DNA of 21,175 nucleotides. Origin: Spirogloea muscicola. Taxonomy: Eukaryota > Streptophyta > Zygnematophyceae > Spirogloeales > Spirogloeaceae. This document shows, one piece after another, positions 18,401-21,175 of the stretch (within the stretch, counting starts at the first letter, position 1; the number at the start of each line of letters is the position of its first letter). The notes under the pieces were generated by a model. That model did not search any database, was not told the DNA's origin, and worked only from the letters and a program-made list of their open reading frames with translations. The DNA lies in contig WELB01000249.1 in NCBI GenBank assembly GCA_009602725.1, positions 122,284-143,458 on the forward strand. The letters are read 5' to 3'. The position numbers were made by a program, and so were the translations under genes.

Positions 18401-20095
18401 CTGGCAGCAAGACCGAGAGCCTGTCTGTGAATCGCGCCTTCCGAGCCATCCGACGAGCAGACGTGGTGGCCCTGGTCATAGGTGCAATGGATGGCGTGAC
18501 TGAGCAGGTGATACTGAAGAGACGCGCTTGCTGCCATTGCTGACATTCTGCTCTTGCAATATTTGCGTTCTCGTACTCCCTAGACTCCAGCTCCAGCTGC
18601 CGGACTCGCTCAGTCTCTTTGACGTGTCCTGGAAGGACCACACCTTGCTTGGGCTTGCCCAAAGCACGTCCGAAACGTGCAATGATGCCGTCACTCCTTC
18701 GTCTTGCAACCACTCCCTTGTCGTATTCAGTGTGCAGTAACGTTGAATTGCGCAGATGGGCTACCGGAAGTGTTGGCATGTTGAGACGTGTCTCTCTGAT
18801 GATGTGAATCGCAGGACTTCCGGCTTGGTGAGCGGATGGAGAAGGAGGGCAAGGCCTGCATCATTGTCGTGAACAAGTGGGACATGGTGCCCAATAAGGA
18901 CAGCCACTCCACCGTGAACTACGAGGCAGACGTGCGGGAGAAGCTGCGGTGCCTTGACTGGGCGCCTATCGTGTACACGTCAGCCACGTCCGGCCAGAGG
19001 ATACCAAAGTGAGCCATGACAGCTCAAGCCCTTGACCGCCTCAATTGGTGCCCCTTGCCCATGACTTTACACGCCTTTGGTCGCACCCCCTCTTCCCCTG
19101 ATCAACATTGACAATCTAACTTGATGACAGGAGTGGTCTTTGACACATGGGGCCCTCTTGTTTGTTGCTCGTACTTGAAGTCATGCACTATCCCCCAGTA
19201 GTAGCACATGTATCATTGGTGCATGTGTTTTGGAGGATTATCAGTTGGGGGACTACCATATCCTAATGGTGCCGCCTGACACTCAATTGTCATAGTGACC
19301 TGTGGCCATCGTTTGTCAAAAGTGCGTGCACAACATAGTTGGGCACAAGTGTTTGACACAGCAAAAGATGCGGTGCATTGCACACTGTAGGCAGCTTGCA
19401 GCTTTAAGTGCTCTGACGCAGTCAATCCACTGCTTTGTCAGGGTTTTGGAGGTGGCACGGAAAGCGGCCAAGGAGCGGAGCCGGCGATTGACGACCGCCA
19501 CGCTCAACAGCGTGATTGCCGACGCCGCAGCGCTCAAGCAGCCACCCGCTGGCAAGGGCGGCAAGAAGGGCCGCATCTATTATTGCACTCAGGTGCACCT
19601 TCACCTCAGACACAGCGGATTATGACTCACGCTCACACCTCTAAGTCACACCTCTGCGCTCCGTTGCTAGCAGCTACTTTGCAGTAGCATGCTTAGTACA
19701 CACTGACAGTTTGCATGTGATGTATGGGAACTCTTCAGCAACTCCCAGACCCATGCCCAGCATGCTCAAAGTGTGCAACTCACACATAAGGGCAGTCAGG
19801 GTTTAGGATGATTTGCTTCGCACTCCAGTCACAACTTGTACCCCTCGATTACACTCAGCGAACTCCAATTGCTATGCAGGCTGCTATACGGCCTCCGACA
19901 TTTGTGTTCTTTGTAAACGATGCGAGCCTGATGACGGAGCTCTACCGGCGGTACATGGAGCGGCAAATTCGGCAAAACGTGGGCTACTTTGGCACGCCAC
20001 TGAGGCTGCTCTGGCGCAGCAAGCGGCGACCGGAGCGGGGTCAGGCACTGAAAGCTGGCAGCACGCGGCAGCCTGCAGAAGCCGACAGAGTCTAA
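15293..20095 (+). CDS. der: Ribosome-assembly GTPase Der (EngA), double GTPase
   Basis: Firm exons: 16058-16141, 16284-16574, 16939-17078, 17584-17671, 17849-18034, 18346-18507, 18815-19008, 19442-19592 and 19880-20095; together 503 codons plus stop, in frame throughout. An exon ending at 15868 (acidic, then [10 protein letters not shown]) joins them in phase. Der has two GTPase domains in tandem and a C-terminal KH-like RNA-binding domain and acts in assembly of the large ribosomal subunit. Domain 1: GRPNVGKS (16094-16117), GVTRDR, DTGG (16377-16388), NKCE (17020-17031) in place of NKxD, as I recall for plant chloroplast homologues. Domain 2: GRPNVGKS (17906-17929), SGTTRD, DTAG (18361-18372), NKWD (18872-18883). 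The KH-like part ends with [19 protein letters not shown] and GTPLRLLWR. The start is uncertain: ATG 15293 opens an Ala/Arg/Ser-rich peptide suiting a chloroplast transit peptide, then come the poly-T run and an N, then 15407-15561 ([16 protein letters not shown]). A GC donor at 15562 is needed to join this to 15753. The acceptor at 17848 (AAAAG) is weak. Plastid location is inferred. Confidence 0.92.
15365..15406. other. 41-base poly-T run ending in an N
   Basis: Forty-one consecutive T bases at 15365-15405 are followed by one undetermined base at 15406. The run falls between a candidate transit-peptide start (15293-15364) and a GC-rich coding stretch (15407-15561) of the Der gene. It looks like a sequencing or gap-closing artefact, though a real poly-T or retroposed tail read backwards is possible. 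Confidence 0.7.
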
Positions 20096-20800
20096 CTCTT
20101 GACAATGCCGCTCTTTGAATGCGCCTGCTGCTGTCCATCTGCACGTGCAGACCAGCTGCATGCATTAATTGACTACTCATTTTAGCATGTACAAGCAAGT
20201 TCGCGTGCACATGGCAAGTATTGCAGCTCCGAAGCAACTCTTATGGGAGTTAAGGTACAAAGCTTCCGTTTAGTGCAGACATCTGCCACTGCCTGGGAGC
20301 TAACGCCGACTTTGACTGCCCGGCAGCCAATGCCAGCCTTGTCCACAGCCAGGGCTTGGCGAGCCATTCGCGGCCCTCACCAGCTCTCCCGCAAATGCCA
20401 CCAGATCACCTCTGCACGTCGCTGCAGAGAATTAATCAACTAAATAAGTCCACCAATCTCAGGCAATCGTGGTGGAGCTGTAGCTGGGGCGGCCTTGCTC
20501 CAGTCTGGTGATAGTGGACAGCCTAAGGCTTTTGTTCAGCAGCAGAATGATTGCCAAAAGGTGAGCGCCCACTGGTGACCAAGAGATGCCTTTGCCATCA
20601 GCAATGAGAGACGGGTGGCCGCCGGTGCCGCAGCTCCTGCGCTCGGCTCGACCTCGCAGAACAGGCCTGTGGCAGAGACGTGAGAGCTGCGGCTAAGGCG
20701 GCAGCGCCGACTCACGTCACTCAGCAGCGCTCTGCATGTCCCGACGCTGCCGCCGGCGTGGCGAACGACAACCGGAAGACCCACAAGTGGCGACTGCAGC
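20096..20800. other. Convergent intergenic spacer
   Basis: This stretch lies between the Der stop codon and the stop codon of the minus-strand gene at the right edge. It should contain both 3' untranslated regions. Open frames on both strands are short and I recognise no protein, RNA gene or repeat. Confidence 0.55.
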
Positions 20801-21175
20801 TCAGCCGGGTGGCGGCGGGCTCCGCGGCTGCGGCTTCGGCACGGGCTTGTACTCGAACGCGTCGAGGTCCACCTTGGCCCGCAGCGCCTGAGGGCGCAGC
20901 ACCAGCACACCGCCCATGGCGTCAGGCGGCGTCAGCGGATGTCCGTCAGCGTCAGCGGGCTGTGCCGGTAAGCGCCGACGAAGGGAAGACCTCAAGCTCA
21001 GCGTTCAAGTCCAAGCTCCCAGCGCCACCGCCGCCGCCGCCGCCGCCGCCGCCGCGGCCGAGGCGCGCCCAGGCCTTGGCGTCGGTGGCGGCGGCCACGT
21101 CCCGGCGGCCCTGCAGCAGGTGGCCCAGGCCCGCCCAGCCCAGCACCACGAGCGCCGTCATCGGCGCGCCGTAGC
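20801..21175 (-). CDS. 3' end of an unrecognised gene, two exons visible
   Basis: On the minus strand one exon enters from the right edge and runs to 20991. A 103-base intron (GTCTTC...CAG, 20990-20888) follows, then a last exon 20887-20801 ending in TGA; both joins are phase 0. The visible protein, about 90 residues, starts with a hydrophobic stretch (MTALVVLGWAGLGHLL) that could be a membrane anchor. Next come QGRRDVAAATDAKAWARLG, a run of ten Gly encoded by a GGC repeat, SLDLNAELE, and a proline-rich tail with DLDAFEYKPVPKPQP. I do not recognise the family. The MTALVV methionine may be the true start or internal, since the frame is open to the window edge. Splicing is inferred from frame continuity and the coding look of the last exon. 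Confidence 0.5.

Noticed and set aside
21028-21055. CCG/GGC trinucleotide run as a regulatory repeat
   Set aside because: It encodes the Gly run of the minus-strand edge gene and needs no other explanation.
1-21175. CRISPR array, bacterial operon or phage-like defence system
   Set aside because: No regularly spaced identical repeats and no operon-like gene packing; spliceosomal introns and plant-type families show nuclear eukaryotic DNA.

Overview
The window looks like nuclear DNA of a green alga, most likely a trebouxiophyte-type chlorophyte; the species is not determinable from sequence alone. Supporting signs are intron-rich genes (introns of about 100 to 500 bases with GT-AG borders), a plant-type AP2/ERF DNA-binding domain, a plant/algal-type double GTPase Der whose first G4 motif is NKCE, short runs of the plant-type telomere repeat (CCCTAAA), and a Ty3/gypsy retrotransposon primed by initiator tRNA-Met.

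Layout. 1-637: GC-rich flank with dispersed-repeat fragments. 638-3184 (+): three-exon AP2/ERF transcription factor gene. 3185-3728: short convergent intergenic spacer. 3729-7406 (-): nine-exon class 3 (sn-1 diacylglycerol lipase-like) lipase with Ser, Asp and His all in place; its 5' end is unresolved. About 7640-10750: no gene recognised, a field of degenerate dispersed repeats in both orientations. 10755-15048: broken Ty3/gypsy material arranged head-to-head, with one LTR plus primer-binding site at each outer edge, both pointing inward, and a hairpin-capable inverted repeat of reverse transcriptase and gag fragments inside. 15161-15242: small direct repeats and a two-unit telomere-like tract. 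About 15293-20095 (+): multi-exon gene for the ribosome-assembly GTPase Der/EngA; its first exons are damaged by a 41-base poly-T run and an N. 20096-20800: convergent spacer. 20801-21175 (-): 3' end of an unrecognised gene running off the window.

The four genes have unrelated jobs (transcription control, lipid hydrolysis, ribosome assembly, unknown) and form no pathway or operon. The most unusual part is the retrotransposon block: a rearranged, inverted gypsy fragment that could fold into a long hairpin RNA, with telomere-like sequence at three places in or beside it. All exon borders were derived by eye from splice sites, reading-frame continuity and remembered family patterns; no search or transcript evidence was available.
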